This document shows positions 13,601 to 23,790 of a DNA stretch of 64,000 bases, in pieces (position 1 is the first letter of the stretch; each line of letters opens with the position of its first letter). The stretch is taken from contig CM043878.1 of the NCBI GenBank assembly GCA_023846275.1, positions 8,115,501 through 8,179,500 on the forward strand, written 5' to 3'. The translations under genes were made by a program, and so were the position numbers. Below the pieces are notes generated by a model that saw nothing but the letters and a program-made list of their open reading frames with translations, did no database searches and was not told the DNA's origin. Origin of the DNA: Vanilla planifolia (lineage: Eukaryota > Streptophyta > Magnoliopsida > Asparagales > Orchidaceae).

Positions 13601-15586
13601 AGAGCAATACAAGCACCAAGAGATTCACCAACAAGATATATAGGTGTGTTTGGTTTCCAGGAATGTTTTGACCGAACTGTGCTTTCAACGTAGTTGACAA
13701 GCCCTGATAATGTAAAGTAAACACAGAGACTTGAACACAAATACAGCACACTAAGTTCATTACCATAAAGGAACTAGAATATAGATAATCCACATAAATT
13801 TTCCACAAAATGGTTTTTCCTAAAATAAATTTTAAATAAAAATAGCATTTACATTTTCTAGAGGTGAAAATAAATTTTATGTCACCCGTATCTGCCACAG
13901 GATTTAATAATCACACCTACCACCACCATTATTCTTTATCATACAGAAGCTTGTCTTTATAAATACGTCTTCTCCATTGATTCCTTATAAGTATATAAAG
14001 AATATTTATTCTAATTTGCAATCCCTTCTTTGCAAAACTATTATCTTTTATACTTTAGCCTACACATCCTTAACTATCCTCTCACACCCACACTCTCCCC
14101 AGCCTTATCAATGCATTTTATGCTATTTGATACACAGGCCCAAACCATCTATATGCCACCTTTCCAAATCTTGCCATCAACATGGAACTTGAAACAATCC
14201 CGCTATCCATACTATCTTCTACAAAACAGAAAGTTTCCGAGTGATGCACTCTACCACCCCAAGCAATCAGCCATATGCAACTTCCAAAACCAATAACAGT
14301 GGTCTACTTTCCTTGTGATGCTGGACAATATAGGAAATCATCTGCCTCCTCACCATGCATATTGGAGACAATAAACAAAGTTAGGGCTTATTATGAGACA
14401 ATGTTTCCAAACAGTGACCACTCTGTCTCAAGCATACTCACAAGGGAAGCACTGCAAGCAAACGCTAGGGGCAATCCTCGGTGTCCTGGATGCTAAAAAC
14501 ATGTGGGAGCCCGACAATAAAGTCCTTGGGCATAACCCTGCGTTTTATCAAGGACATTACAAATACCATCACCGTGATTTCACTTGCATATTCTAAATCT
14601 ATTCGTCAACCCTTTGCCAAAGATAACTGTTTACAAATTACAAATCGATGTGAGGCACTTGAGATGTCTACACTCTTAACATATAAATGAAGTCACGATC
14701 TAATTCATTCCAAATACCCATAAAATTATTCCCTTCTCACTGAAGAGTATATTTCGTTGCTAAGAAAAAAAATCTAATGTTTCAACATCTTCAAGAACGA
14801 GAGAACAAGCTCTAACATATATTATTCAACATCGTTAAAGTAAATGCAATCACTCTCCCCAAATACAGCTACTAGCAAACCTAATTTATTTAATAGAAAA
14901 ATAAGCACCTTCAAATGAAGTTCGATCCTTGACCGGAATGTGAAGACACCAAACATCAAATATCCTGCATGCAATTAAACGAGCAGAAAAAATACGTGAT
15001 CGATCATTGGAACCATAGACCGAACGAAGGTTCTTTAAGAAATTACTCTCTAATAATATGCATTACTCACTTCCCTAGTCTTTGATGGTGCCGCACGAGG
15101 CCCAGTCCAACACCATCAATCCCTGCAATCTCTCCGTCGTTGAAATGCAGATCAGATTCACTACAGTCGGGGCAAAAGGAAAAAGGGAGAGAAAAATGAG
15201 CGACAGAGACAGGGAGAACCTGGCAAAAAGAAGAGTGGCGGACACTCGGCGTGACGGGAGCCCCCACAATCAAGAGGCGACAGCCACCTCGGTGGTCCGC
15301 CGTCGGGGCGGACGAGCTCCCTAGACTGCTCGATGAAGTCTGCGAAGCCGCGAGGGTCCACTACTGTCTCATCGAACAATTTAGCAGTATCTTCCAATGG
15401 AGAAGGCCTGGTAGCGTCGCCATCGTGGCCATTTACTCCGGTCATCAACTCAAACAACACGCCCAACGCAGCAGGCTCTGCCCGGGATTTCGTGGCCATA
15501 CAAGCCGAATGTCTTCGGGTAGGAGGCGTCGGGAGCCCACCAGCCTTCCGCGGAAAGAGTGGCGCTAGGGAGACGGCGATCGACAT
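4653..15586 (-). CDS. PES: Phytyl ester synthase-like acyltransferase/esterase, exons 1-6 (3' end not found)
   Basis: Exons on the minus strand: 15586-15220, 15122-15071, 14964-14909, 13703-13545, 13447-13343 and 4759-4653. All have GT-AG borders and phases that join without a stop, giving 282 residues. The N-terminus (MSIAVSLAPLF) is GC-rich and looks like a plastid transit peptide. Then come PDGGPPRWLSPL, FLPGIDGVGLGL (oxyanion-side loop), CLHIPVKDRTSFEGLV, and IYLVGESLGACIALAVAARNP with the nucleophile Ser186 in GESLG, then LANPATSFSGSQLQ. These are hallmarks of the plastid PES1/PES2 family, which esterifies phytol and diacylglycerol from fatty acids released during chlorophyll and membrane breakdown. 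Exon 6 (MRMSS...FSVQQIVSSLAES...MLVSLS) fits the next family segment and its phase agrees. Family members are about 650-700 aa. The remaining alpha/beta-hydrolase part and the whole acyltransferase domain were not found, so the gene either continues left of the window or is truncated. Intron 5 is 8.6 kb because of a copia insertion. Confidence 0.82.
5040..5044. repeat. Target site duplication, left copy (ATTCT)
   Basis: ATTCT sits immediately before the 5' LTR of the copia element. The right copy, ATCCT at 12913-12917, differs at one base, as expected for an old insertion. Confidence 0.6.
5045..6767 (+). repeat. 5' LTR of the copia element
   Basis: It begins TGTTAAC and ends TCCATCA. Its start aligns with the sequence at 11247 and its end (GAGACTTTGCTTCCATCA) with GAGACTTTGCTTCTGTCA of the 3' LTR. 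Between lie many degenerate copies of a CCATCtgAyGG-like word (about 5640-6060). Length is about 1.72 kb. Confidence 0.8.
6770..6784 (+). other. Primer-binding site of the copia element
   Basis: TGGTATTAAAACAAGG follows the 5' LTR after two bases. It matches the common plant copia site TGGTATCAGAGC (complement of the 3' end of initiator tRNA-Met) with two to three substitutions. Confidence 0.7.
6840..8330 (+). pseudogene. Copia gag relic
   Basis: The reading shifts between frames. Near 6890-7000 a YLYCKNFMKIFLRSINLDVW block fits the gag start (WKxxMxxFLxSxDxxLW). At 7430-7530 LSLDELNGRVMANEI matches the SIRE-type gag motif. At about 7715-7760 a zinc-knuckle-like CHKCRKPRHIH follows, with its last cysteine not in place. 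Multiple stops and frameshifts make it non-functional. Gag would form the particle around element RNA. Confidence 0.7.
8380..11060 (+). pseudogene. Copia pol relic (integrase, RT, RNase H)
   Basis: Domains in copia order. Pre-integrase, about 8480-8560, has CRPCLKGKPTKTSF. The integrase core is at about 8730-9470 and contains SDIGGEF, MLSEYNLPKYF and NHVPILKATP, then an 80-codon open block at 9208-9450 with HQVYNKRNLVVKE. RT, about 9660-10250, has IGTKWIF, FQLDIKIVFLNGYI and YVDDI (10133-10147). RNase H, about 10690-11030, ends with HDKLDDIFTKSLS. In-frame stops and frameshifts occur throughout. The protein would have copied and integrated the element; this copy cannot. Confidence 0.85.
11235..11246 (+). 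other. Polypurine tract of the copia element
   Basis: A purine-rich AAAAAAGAGAGA run directly precedes the 3' LTR, the expected plus-strand priming site. Confidence 0.6.
11247..12912 (+). repeat. 3' LTR of the copia element
   Basis: It starts TATTAACCCCATTGATCCCA, aligning with TGTTAAC...ATAGATTCCA of the 5' LTR, and ends CTTCTGTCA. It carries the same order of landmarks, for example GTGCTCTTCTCTA, GCCACAACAT and the tail GTCGGAGACTTTGCTTC. Length is 1666 bp against 1723 for the 5' LTR. The first base pair has mutated from TG to TA. Confidence 0.8.
13704..14908. other. Intron 3 of the PES-like gene
   Basis: A 1.2-kb intron bounded by AAG|GTGCTT and CAG|GGC on the minus strand. On the opposite (plus) strand it contains a 73-codon open frame at 14275-14496 (VVYFPCDAGQY ... 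ARGNPRCPGC) that I cannot assign to any family. It may be chance or a captured fragment. No retroelement motif was seen. Confidence 0.5.
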
Positions 15587-15589
15587 CGG

Positions 15590-17640
15590 CGTCGTGCAGA
15601 ATGCAGAGGGCTACTCCGACACGGAGTTGGCCAGGAAGCAGCGTTCCATCATACTAGAGCCTCTTACTCCTTGCTGCTTTCGTCGAATGGACGCTGACGG
15701 TTGCAGGCACTCGCGGTGAACGTTGCCTGTTTCGTTGTTCAATGTCGCAAGTAGCATCAATGTACCAACGCGGGGACGTTTACAAAATATGCTCACAATA
15801 TTGCTCGCAGGTTGCAACACTATGTTCACCATTTGCTATGCATACCAAGTATTAACTTTTTAAAACATTAATTTATATTTTATCGTTTCAATTACAGTTA
15901 TTTTTTTATTTTTATATTTCAATTTATAATAAACTTAGCGATACATTTTTTAAAGAGAGGTAGGAAATGTGTTTATATTTAAATTATAAATCATTTTTAT
16001 AAGATAAATTAGTATCACGTGAACATTATTTTTAATTTATAAACACGATTATGTTACTATATGTTTGATAGCTGACTCAGATCTGAATCATATCACTAAA
16101 ATTTAAACATTAGTTGAAGAATATTTTTTAAAATATGTTTAATTGTATTAATGCTTCACAAAATATATTTAAAATATTATGAAAGAAATGTTACCGATAA
16201 ATTAACTTTGAATTTTTAAAAAAAATTTGAATTTAAAAAAAAAAATTATTTTGATTGAGAGAGAAAGACAGAGTAACAATGTATTTTAACAATATTGTTT
16301 TAAAAATGTGGCATAACTAATCACTTGTGTACTATCAAATGATCCCAAATATTTAAAAATTTTTAAAAATACGTATAAATATCTTGCGAAAAACATTTCT
16401 AACCATCAAAAAAAGTATTTTCATACTTGATAAAATATATTTTTATAGTAATAGTCACAATAAAATGATTTTCTAATATTATGTTATAATTTTGTCCTTC
16501 TAACAATAGGATAACACGTGATTAAAAAAGTTATCATAATAATAATCATGATAATTTTGTAATTTTCCTAACTTTAATTATGTATTATTGTAAACATCAG
16601 AGAAAACATCTTTATTAGCACAACATGACCTCACTTTATGTGAGACAATGAAGGCATCACTTTAGTCAATGGTTAGACACTTCTAAGCAAATTGCAACAT
16701 CACTTTAGTTAATGGTTAGACCCTTCTATCCAATAATGTCACAATCCATCTTATTTAAATAGGATTTAATTATTGGAATTCATTTAATTTAAAAAAATTA
16801 GTGATCAATTTTTAAAATATTATTTACTCATAAATGTAATAATCAAACTAAATAATAACTTTGTGATTTTAAAATATATTTTATATAATAATATGTTTTA
16901 AATTACTATCACAAAATATTTTATACTAAATTATTTTATATGAAATAGTTTCATTATACCAAAATCACTTTATGCCCATTTTTGCTGTTTTGTGACATTT
17001 TTATGAAAATCTCTGAACCATCTGTAGTAATCTGATAGACATCAATTAATTCCTAGACCTTGGCTTTTTAGAAAGTCATATTGCTTACCTGGGGATATCC
17101 ATGGATAGCATAATGAAATAAAAAAAACAAGTAAGGAGATTAAGTTTATTTATATTTGTTATTTTTTATGAACCTACTAAAGGCGTTGTCTATAGTTAAG
17201 TTTTGTTATAAAAAAAAAAGCCAAAAGAAGGGAGCTTTCTATTAGTATTAGAATCCCTTAAAAAAAAGAATACTTTCCTTTCATATTTGGAATATATCAA
17301 CATACTTTTTACAATGTTTAAACGTGACAAACCTTATAATTAGACCAATGAAATTATGACTACATATTTTTTATGTGTAAAATTAATTTTTTAAAATATA
17401 ATATTTATAAATTAAAATATTAATGGTGAGGGGTTAATATATTCCAACCCCCAATAGTATTAATAGTAGCTTGACCAACTTCATATTCAGGGATGTATAA
17501 TAAATGTGGCAAATGGCATTAAAGATATTGTTGATCAAATGTACCCAGACTACTATGATACTTTTTGTGAATAACTTATACATATTATTAAAGACTACCC
17601 AAAAATAAAGAAATCAAATCTTTTAAGACATCCATGAATG
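15590..17640. other. 5' flank of the PES-like gene and AT-rich intergenic DNA
   Basis: 15590-15840 is still GC-richer and probably contains the 5' UTR and core promoter of the minus-strand gene, though no clear TATA box could be fixed. From about 15850 the DNA is AT-rich with no coding frame. Confidence 0.4.
16655..16740 (+). repeat. 43-bp direct repeat, two copies
   Basis: Two head-to-tail copies (16655-16697 and 16698-16740) share CATCACTTTAG, AATGGTTAGAC and CTTCTA with a few differences. A diverged third piece may lie just upstream (CCTCACTTTATG). Confidence 0.75.
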
Positions 17641-18415
17641 AAGATAGAGGTAGATGAACAAGACCATCTTCTATATTTAGAGGAGCTCAAAGAGGTAATG
17701 CATCTAGTAAAGGTAGTCAGACTCATGTTTACTTCATTACTTAGTATGAAAGCTTCTCATTCCACAGATGTCATTACTATTATGTTACATTTACAAAATT
17801 TATTAATTTTTTATTTATTCGATTATGGAGTATCACATTTGCTTACATCTATTTGCAAGATAAGTAAAATAAATGTCTTTGCACCCGTGGAAAGAAATTA
17901 CTAGTCAATAGAATTCTAAATAGGGATAGTATCAAGATAAAAAATTTTATGAAAGATGAGATAGAAATCAAAGGAAAGAAAATCTTAGTATTATTATATG
18001 TTTTATCCATAATAGATTTTGATGTGATCTTAGACATTAATTGACTATTTAATCACAAAGTAAAAATAAATTGTTAAAAAAAGAGAATAGAAATTCAAAG
18101 CTGAAGAGAAGATAAGCTAATCTACTTTGGCTAAGAAATTTTTTTTCTAATTTCTATGAAGAAAGCACATAAGCTATTAAACAAAAGATGTGAAGGGTGT
18201 TCAATATCCATCATAAATCTAGACAAGAAGTTTATGTAGCCTATAGAAGTGTCATTAATCAAAGAACATCTAGATTTTTTCTTGGAGAAATTATTAGGGT
18301 TACCTCTGATGTCACACCATGGATCGATATAACTTGATGACATAGATCCAAAATATAAGTCTATTAAGTTAAATCCATTATTGTAATATAAAAAAGGAGA
18401 CACATGTTACTAAAA
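17640..18415 (+). pseudogene. Ty3/gypsy relic: protease to start of RT
   Basis: Frames in order give a protease-like block, LFDYGVSHLL (LFDSGASH in active members; the serine codon is changed), then VLSIIDFDVILDIN (cf. DFDVILGMDWL), HKVKINC-KKRIEI, DKLIYFG, and the linker into RT (VSLIKEHLDFFLEKLLGLP). Stops and frameshifts are frequent. It is the same family as the large element at 21391-29477, whose HKIKINCYKKRIEI and DKLIYFG match closely. It retains the protease region that the larger element has lost. No LTRs were found around it. Confidence 0.75.
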
Positions 18416-19605
18416 TAAGCAAGAGAGACATAAAAATCTACAATAATCTCAAATATATTCCAACGCAAAAATAGCAATACATGAAAAATAATTGTCATAC
18501 TATATGTAAGTTGGAACCAATACTTATATAAAAATATAAAATAAAATACAAATATAACTATACATAAATAATATCTCTTATACTCACTAAATATATCAAT
18601 CTCTCAACTCCTAAGTTCCAATTATTCTCTTAATATACTTAACTCAATGAACCTCAATAACATATTTTATAATATAAATGAGAACTGATCATGATATACT
18701 TAAGTAACTCATAATTATATATAATAAAGTAATACAAAGAGCAAATAAAGTAAATACATAATAAGATATAATAAATAAAAGAATATATGATAATATATAT
18801 AAAAAAATGTTGAAATAATGTATATATTGTCATATATATATATATATATAGTTCATCATAAATATATAACATTTTTTGTTTTACTTTTCTTTCATTCTTT
18901 TTTTTTCAATTTTTTTTCCATATATTCATTTTTCTTTTAGGTTCAAACCTTTCTTTCATAACCTCTATCCAAGCACTTAAGAATCTCATATCATATCTCA
19001 TCAATAAAAGTCTTTATACTATAAAATTTCATGGCCCCATCCATTAGTACCATAACAATAAGGAATGAAATATCTCATGTTGAAGGGAATAAGACGCATG
19101 AAATATTGGAGTGTCATACTAAGTACCCATAACATCAAAGAGTTCAGTATTTCATCATCACTAAATCTCATCCTTTAGAACATCTTGTACTCATGAGAAA
19201 CTAGATTCTCAAAATGCTAGAGTCCTATCTTTAAAAACTCACAACATATGAGAGTAAAGTATCTCAACATAATTAAGTTAATATCTTTATATGTCTTAAC
19301 CATATGTTTGGGTATCATGACACCAAGAGTGATATATATCGCATTTATCACATAACTATCTAATAAGATTATGCTTTTTCTTAGGTTAAATCAATATATT
19401 TTCTTTCTTTTTTCTTTCATTTTATTTTTCTTTATCTCATCACATATTTTGATTTATAACATTGTATAACTCATACAACTATACATGAATTGGTGTATAT
19501 ATATATATATATAATATTATAATAAAATTAGAATAAATACAAAAAATATTATATCACGTAATACTAACATTATTAAGCATTTTATAATAATATCAATAAA
19601 TATTT
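18416..19605. other. AT-rich stretch with TA microsatellites
   Basis: No gene seen. (TA)n runs lie near 18832-18850 and 19497-19512. The (open) frames here consist almost entirely of Ile, Tyr and Leu codons from AT-rich sequence. Confidence 0.5.
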
Positions 19606-19760
19606 TGATGTAAATTATGTGAGACAAAATATATGAGAGGGGAGGGATGAACTATGCATTTAACAAATTTTTTCTATTTCAAAAAAGTTAAAAAAAATTT
19701 AAGCTTAAAAAAATTGTTTTTGAGAAGATTGTCGATAAAATGAATAAAGATGTATCTCTA
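19606..19760 (-). repeat. Copia LTR end, distal copy of the antisense element
   Basis: TGATGTAAATTATGTGAG and the following 140 bases align with TGATATAAATTGTGTGGG at 29500 and its continuation (shared pieces include CATTTAA, TTTTTCTATTT or TTTTCTATTTT, GCTTAAAAA and AGAAGATT). In minus orientation this is the 3' end of an LTR. The other LTR boundary could not be placed. Confidence 0.55.
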
Positions 19761-20419
19761 TTCATGTGACTTGAGCATCACTATCTAAGTATTGCATACC
19801 TTCCTTAATCCTTGAAGGAAGACATATCGATAAATTAAATAATTAACATTAGTTTTTGAGATTCAATCTTATCTAGGTTCATATATCTTAACTTAATCTT
19901 TAATTAAATTATTCTTTTTAAGTCATATAAATTTAGAAGGTTTATTATCAATAATATTTTTAAATTTGTAATAAGAAAAAATATATCAAACAATCATGCA
20001 ATAATTATAAACTATATTTGGAGCAAAAGAATATATAATATTTTATCATAATAAATCTTATGAAAAAATCATATAATGAGCATATAAATTTTTTAAATCA
20101 TTTAATTCTCTAAGTATGTGTTTTTGATAATAATAAAGATTTTTTTATCTCTCTTAATCTTAATCTCATGTAAATAATTAACATTCAACCCATTGAAATA
20201 TTACACGAACCAACATAGTTTTCATACTCTTCTTTCAATTAAAGATATTTCGAAGCTAATTTTTTGTACTTCATGTAAACATTAATATATTGTCTTCATA
20301 ATCAATGATAAAAGGAGATGAAGTGAAGAAAGAGGAATACTATCATTTGTCATAAAATAAATCAAACTCTTCTTATCATCATCATTAAAGAAAGAATTAT
20401 TTAAATCATTTGTAATTGG

Positions 20420-21385
20420 GGCAATTGGGCCTTGTATGCTCTTATAATTTACATTTATAACAAAATATTTTTTCCATAAAAACCCATCTTTTTATTTTTT
20501 ACTCCTACTAAATCCTTTATTTATAGTTATTTTGTTATATAATCTAGATAAATCTTTTGAAATAAAAGTTATCTCACTTGAGACAAAGAAAGTTGAGCTT
20601 GTAGAAGAATCGACTACAAGGCCATTGTTTCTTCCTTCTTTTTTTTCTTTCTTCTTTCCTCTTTAGCCACAAGTTCTTCATCTATTCTCCTTACAAGTTT
20701 AATTTCATTTATTAAGAGCTCACCTAATAACTTATCTAGTAATAGCTAAAATATATTTTGTTACTTTCAATGTCATCACCAATGAGCCATATTATTGAGA
20801 AAGAACACGAAGAATCTTCCACACCTATTCACTAATAGAAAACTTCTTACCAAGATAAGATAAATCATTAATAATATTTATAAATCTTATAAACATAATC
20901 TTAATACTCTCATTTGTATTTATTTGAAATAATTTAAACTCATGAACAAGCATGTTAATTTTAGTCTTCATAACTTGACAAGTATCATTATAAATAACTT
21001 CAAATTTATACCAAATCTAATGTCTCATTTTTAAGTTCATGATCTGATCATATCTAAAAGTACTAAAATCACAACATAAAATATTTATAGCCCAAGAATT
21101 AACTTGAACTCTATATTTTCCCTCAAGAGTGAGTTCATTTAATAGTTTTCTCACTTTTTTTTGCCAATTGTCATAGTCAAAATCTCAAATGTATATTCAA
21201 AAATATCTCAAATTTTCAAATCAATGGATTCTAAAAATAAATGCATACAATTTTTCCAAAAAAGATAAAGCTCATCTTTGAACAAAAGTAATCAATGTGA
21301 CTAAGCTCCCTCAGATAAGATCACATTGTCCTCAACACAAGAAAGAGTGATGATAATCTTGTCTTAAAAATTACTTTTTTTGACA
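20420..21385 (-). pseudogene. Antisense Ty1/copia gag relic (SIRE-like)
   Basis: Read on the minus strand: FLESIDLKI, then KLLNELTLEGKYRVQVNSWAINILCC in pieces (cf. NAKAMNILYCAL), then VMKTKINMLVHEFKLFQINTNESI followed by FIRFINIINDLSYLGKKFS, matching copia gag (KISMLVHEYELFKM...ESI-MFTRFTNIINGLKSLGK). At 20420-20463 a zinc knuckle CYKC-x4-H-x4-C is intact apart from one stop codon. The pol that should follow to the left is missing, and the LTR end at 19606 comes within about 0.8 kb. The element is therefore internally deleted. Confidence 0.8.
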
Positions 21386-21390
21386 GAAAT
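21386..21390. repeat. Target site duplication of the gypsy element, left copy (GAAAT)
   Basis: GAAAT directly before the 5' LTR is repeated without change at 29478-29482 directly after the 3' LTR. Confidence 0.9.
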
Positions 21391-22904
21391 TGTAATAGTC
21401 CTAGTTTTCTTTATTTTATTTATTTTATTTGCTTAAAAGAAAGAGCTTTTTGTGATGAATCCAACAATGTTTAATTTGTAATTTTTAGAGCTCTAATGAA
21501 TAAATTATGAATTTTTAAAAATTTGGGATAAATTTGTAACGTTGAGGATAGAATTGTAATTTTTAAATGTCGGCTCAGTTCAAATTCGATTTGGCGGAGG
21601 ATATATTTGCAAATAACGCATTTGTAGGGGGTTTTATGCAAAAGAGCCGTTTTACGAGCCACCTGGGAATTTTGGCTGTTGGGCAAGCTTTTAGAAAGCA
21701 GAATTTTAACCATTTGGGAACAACTTTTAAAAAGGCAATTTTGCTTTATAAGCATATTTAAATTAATTATTTTTGTATTTTACGGGCTTGTAGGACATCG
21801 GGACTTGTAGGTAAGACATCAAGAAGAATTAGAAGTGGGCAAGAAAAATTTGGTACAGCAAATCCAAGTAGATAAATTTCCTAACCCTGTGATGTAGCAC
21901 AGTATTGTATGTTTTACATGGTTTTCTTACTATCACATGGTGTTTTAATTGTTGCATATGGTAAAGGAAAACATAATGTTTTTGTTGTTACTTATGCATT
22001 GATATGATAATTAGAAAAAGAAGAAATAACATGGTATGATAATGAAATCAAAAGAAAGAAACAATATGTAAAGAAATATCTTTGATATGGCATAATTGTT
22101 TGGAATGATGATTGGAAATGGTAGTAAAAAATAGATTCCCAGAAAACATTATCCTCACCACTAGGCTCAGCGTGTGGGATCGCAGGGTATCGATCTTCGG
22201 ATTAGATATCTGCCTAGTGTTATGTGCTATGACTCCATGATGATTTACACCAGGCTCAGCGTGTTGGATCGCAGGGTATGGTACCATACCTGTCTGGTGG
22301 CACTAGGCTCAGCGTGTTGGATCGCAGGGTATCGATCTTCGGATCAGATATCTGCCTAGTGTTATGTGCTTGGTTGGATGCCGGCTAGAGGACAGTCATT
22401 GATGATTGGATCCAGAGGATAATGCATCAAAGGGAATTGGGCCCGGTAATAACACACTATATAAGGAACTGGCATTTCTTTATGGTTTTCATTTGGCATT
22501 ACCTTATATAGATGACATATGGTATGATTTTAGCTTGATGCATATGATTCATCTTTATTGTTTATGATATTTTGTTATGCATTTTTATTTACTTGATTAA
22601 CTATGTGGAATTATCTATTGAGATGTATAAAATCTCATTTAGTACTTACATCACAGGTCATGAAACCACTGCACTGAGAACTGGGAATGATGCTATTACA
22701 GAAGAGCCATTTTCACGAGATGTGTGAGAAAGGAGAGAGCTTAGTGTGATTAAAGTTAAAAAAAATGTATTTATGTATATATTTTGGATTTTAGTTTCGT
22801 TAGTTTGTCTCACCGTCGGGTCTCCACCTTGGTTTTTCTTTATTGTCCTCACTCTTATGGAAATTTTGTTATTTAGAGGTACTGGGTTAGGTGGGGGCTT
22901 GACA
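21391..22904 (+). repeat. 5' LTR of the gypsy element (1514 bp, with internal deletion)
   Basis: It starts TGTAATAGTCCTAG and ends GGGGGCTTGACA. It is colinear with the 3' LTR except that about 611 bp present there (about 27629-28235) are missing here. The junction joins GCCACCTGG directly to GAATTTTGGCTGTT. Apart from that, the two LTRs differ only by scattered substitutions. Confidence 0.92.
22159..22361 (+). repeat. Three hairpin-forming units in the 5' LTR
   Basis: Units at 22159-22219, 22248-22299 and 22301-22361 each start CACYAGGCTCAGCGTGT and end GYCTRGTG, so the two ends pair over 8 bases. Units 1 and 3 have CACTAGGC/GCCTAGTG; unit 2 has CACCAGGC/GTCTGGTG, where a changed left-arm base is matched on the right arm. 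Inside, units 1 and 3 carry GATC-TTCG-GATY, a stem with a UUCG loop, and unit 2 carries the palindrome GGTATGGTACCATACC. The 3' LTR has the same array. Confidence 0.85.
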
Positions 22905-23036
22905 AGGCAACGCGAACCGGTTCAATTCGCTCTCTCTAGAAATTTTCTTCTTTGCTCGCTGCTAGCAAACTGAGTTCGAGCTCAACCGTGCAGGCATGCT
23001 CCAGTAACTCCACATAGTTTGTTGTTCGAACAGCTA

Positions 23037-23480
23037 CTAAAGCTGCCCGAATTTCGTCCGTAAGCCTCGTCGAAACATGTAGCATCGTTGTTCTTCAGGT
23101 GTTACTAATTGGGGTACATATTTAGCTAGGTGGGAGAATTTGATTTCATATGTAGTAATTGATAGATTTTCTTGCCTGAGATTATTTAATTCTTCCCTCA
23201 TTTTGGCTTTGATTGACAGAGACAGATACCATTGCTCAAATTCTTTTGTAAAGTCTTCCCAAGAAATGTCTTTCATTGGTTGGCTAGAAAATCGAAGCCG
23301 ATGTTGAGAGCTCCACCACAATCTGGCAGCATCTTTGAGTACCAAAACTGTCAAGGCCACTTTTCTCTCATCTGAGCAAGATATCCCTTTAAAGATAATA
23401 TTCATTTGTTCTAGCCAATTTTCAGCAATCATGGGATCCTCTTTCCCAGCAAAAGAAGGGGATGCATCCGCTGAAATTGG
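23037..23480 (-). pseudogene. Gypsy gag (retrotransposon gag domain), inverted fragment
   Basis: The 131-codon open frame at 23037-23432 reads EDPMIAENWLEQMNIIFKG just before and within its start, then SDERKVALTVLVLKDAARLWW, WEDFTKEFEQWYLS, and MREELNNLRQENLSITTYEIKF. This is the classic plant gypsy gag capsid signature (W-xx-A...AxxWW...W--F---F...F..L.Q...S...Y...F..L). A frameshift near 23440 separates it from the upstream FQRMHP segment. It ends at the junction, while the gag C-terminus with a damaged zinc knuckle (CRKCKKWYKGEC) lies on the plus strand at about 24060-24175. Confidence 0.88.
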
Positions 23481-23773
23481 TCAACTACCAAGTCAATAGA
23501 TGTCTCACCTCTATGACTACCAGTGCTTCCAATAGATTGCAACAAAGAGACTAAGGTTTGTGCTAATTCCTGTTGTGTATCTCTTTACTGTTCTCTTTCT
23601 TTACCCTTCTCTATATTTCCATATTCAGATCTTTCCATGGTTTGAAATATATTGCAATCCTGCAAACCATAGAAGATATTTGACAACTAGCATTTAAGCA
23701 AAAAGTATCACTAAACATGCAAATGCATATGATGTGCTGGTGTCCTCACTCACATTTCCCACCTATCCCTAAA

Positions 23774-23790
23774 CCAAAGCTTTGATACCA
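23774..23790 (-). other. Primer-binding site in the inverted block
   Basis: On the minus strand, TGGTATCAAAGCTTTGG begins three bases after the inverted LTR end. TGGTATCAAAGC differs by one base from the standard initiator tRNA-Met site TGGTATCAGAGC. No PBS follows the forward 5' LTR at 22905. Confidence 0.85.

Noticed and set aside
15251..15719. Plus-strand frames of 105 and 128 codons at 15.25-15.72 kb
   Set aside because: They lie antisense to PES exon 1. Only the minus-strand frame matches a protein family and splices in phase.
18654..18872. 72-codon minus-strand frame made of Ile, Tyr and Leu, resembling a membrane protein
   Set aside because: It is AT-rich and TA-repeat sequence read as Ile/Tyr codons, with no other support.
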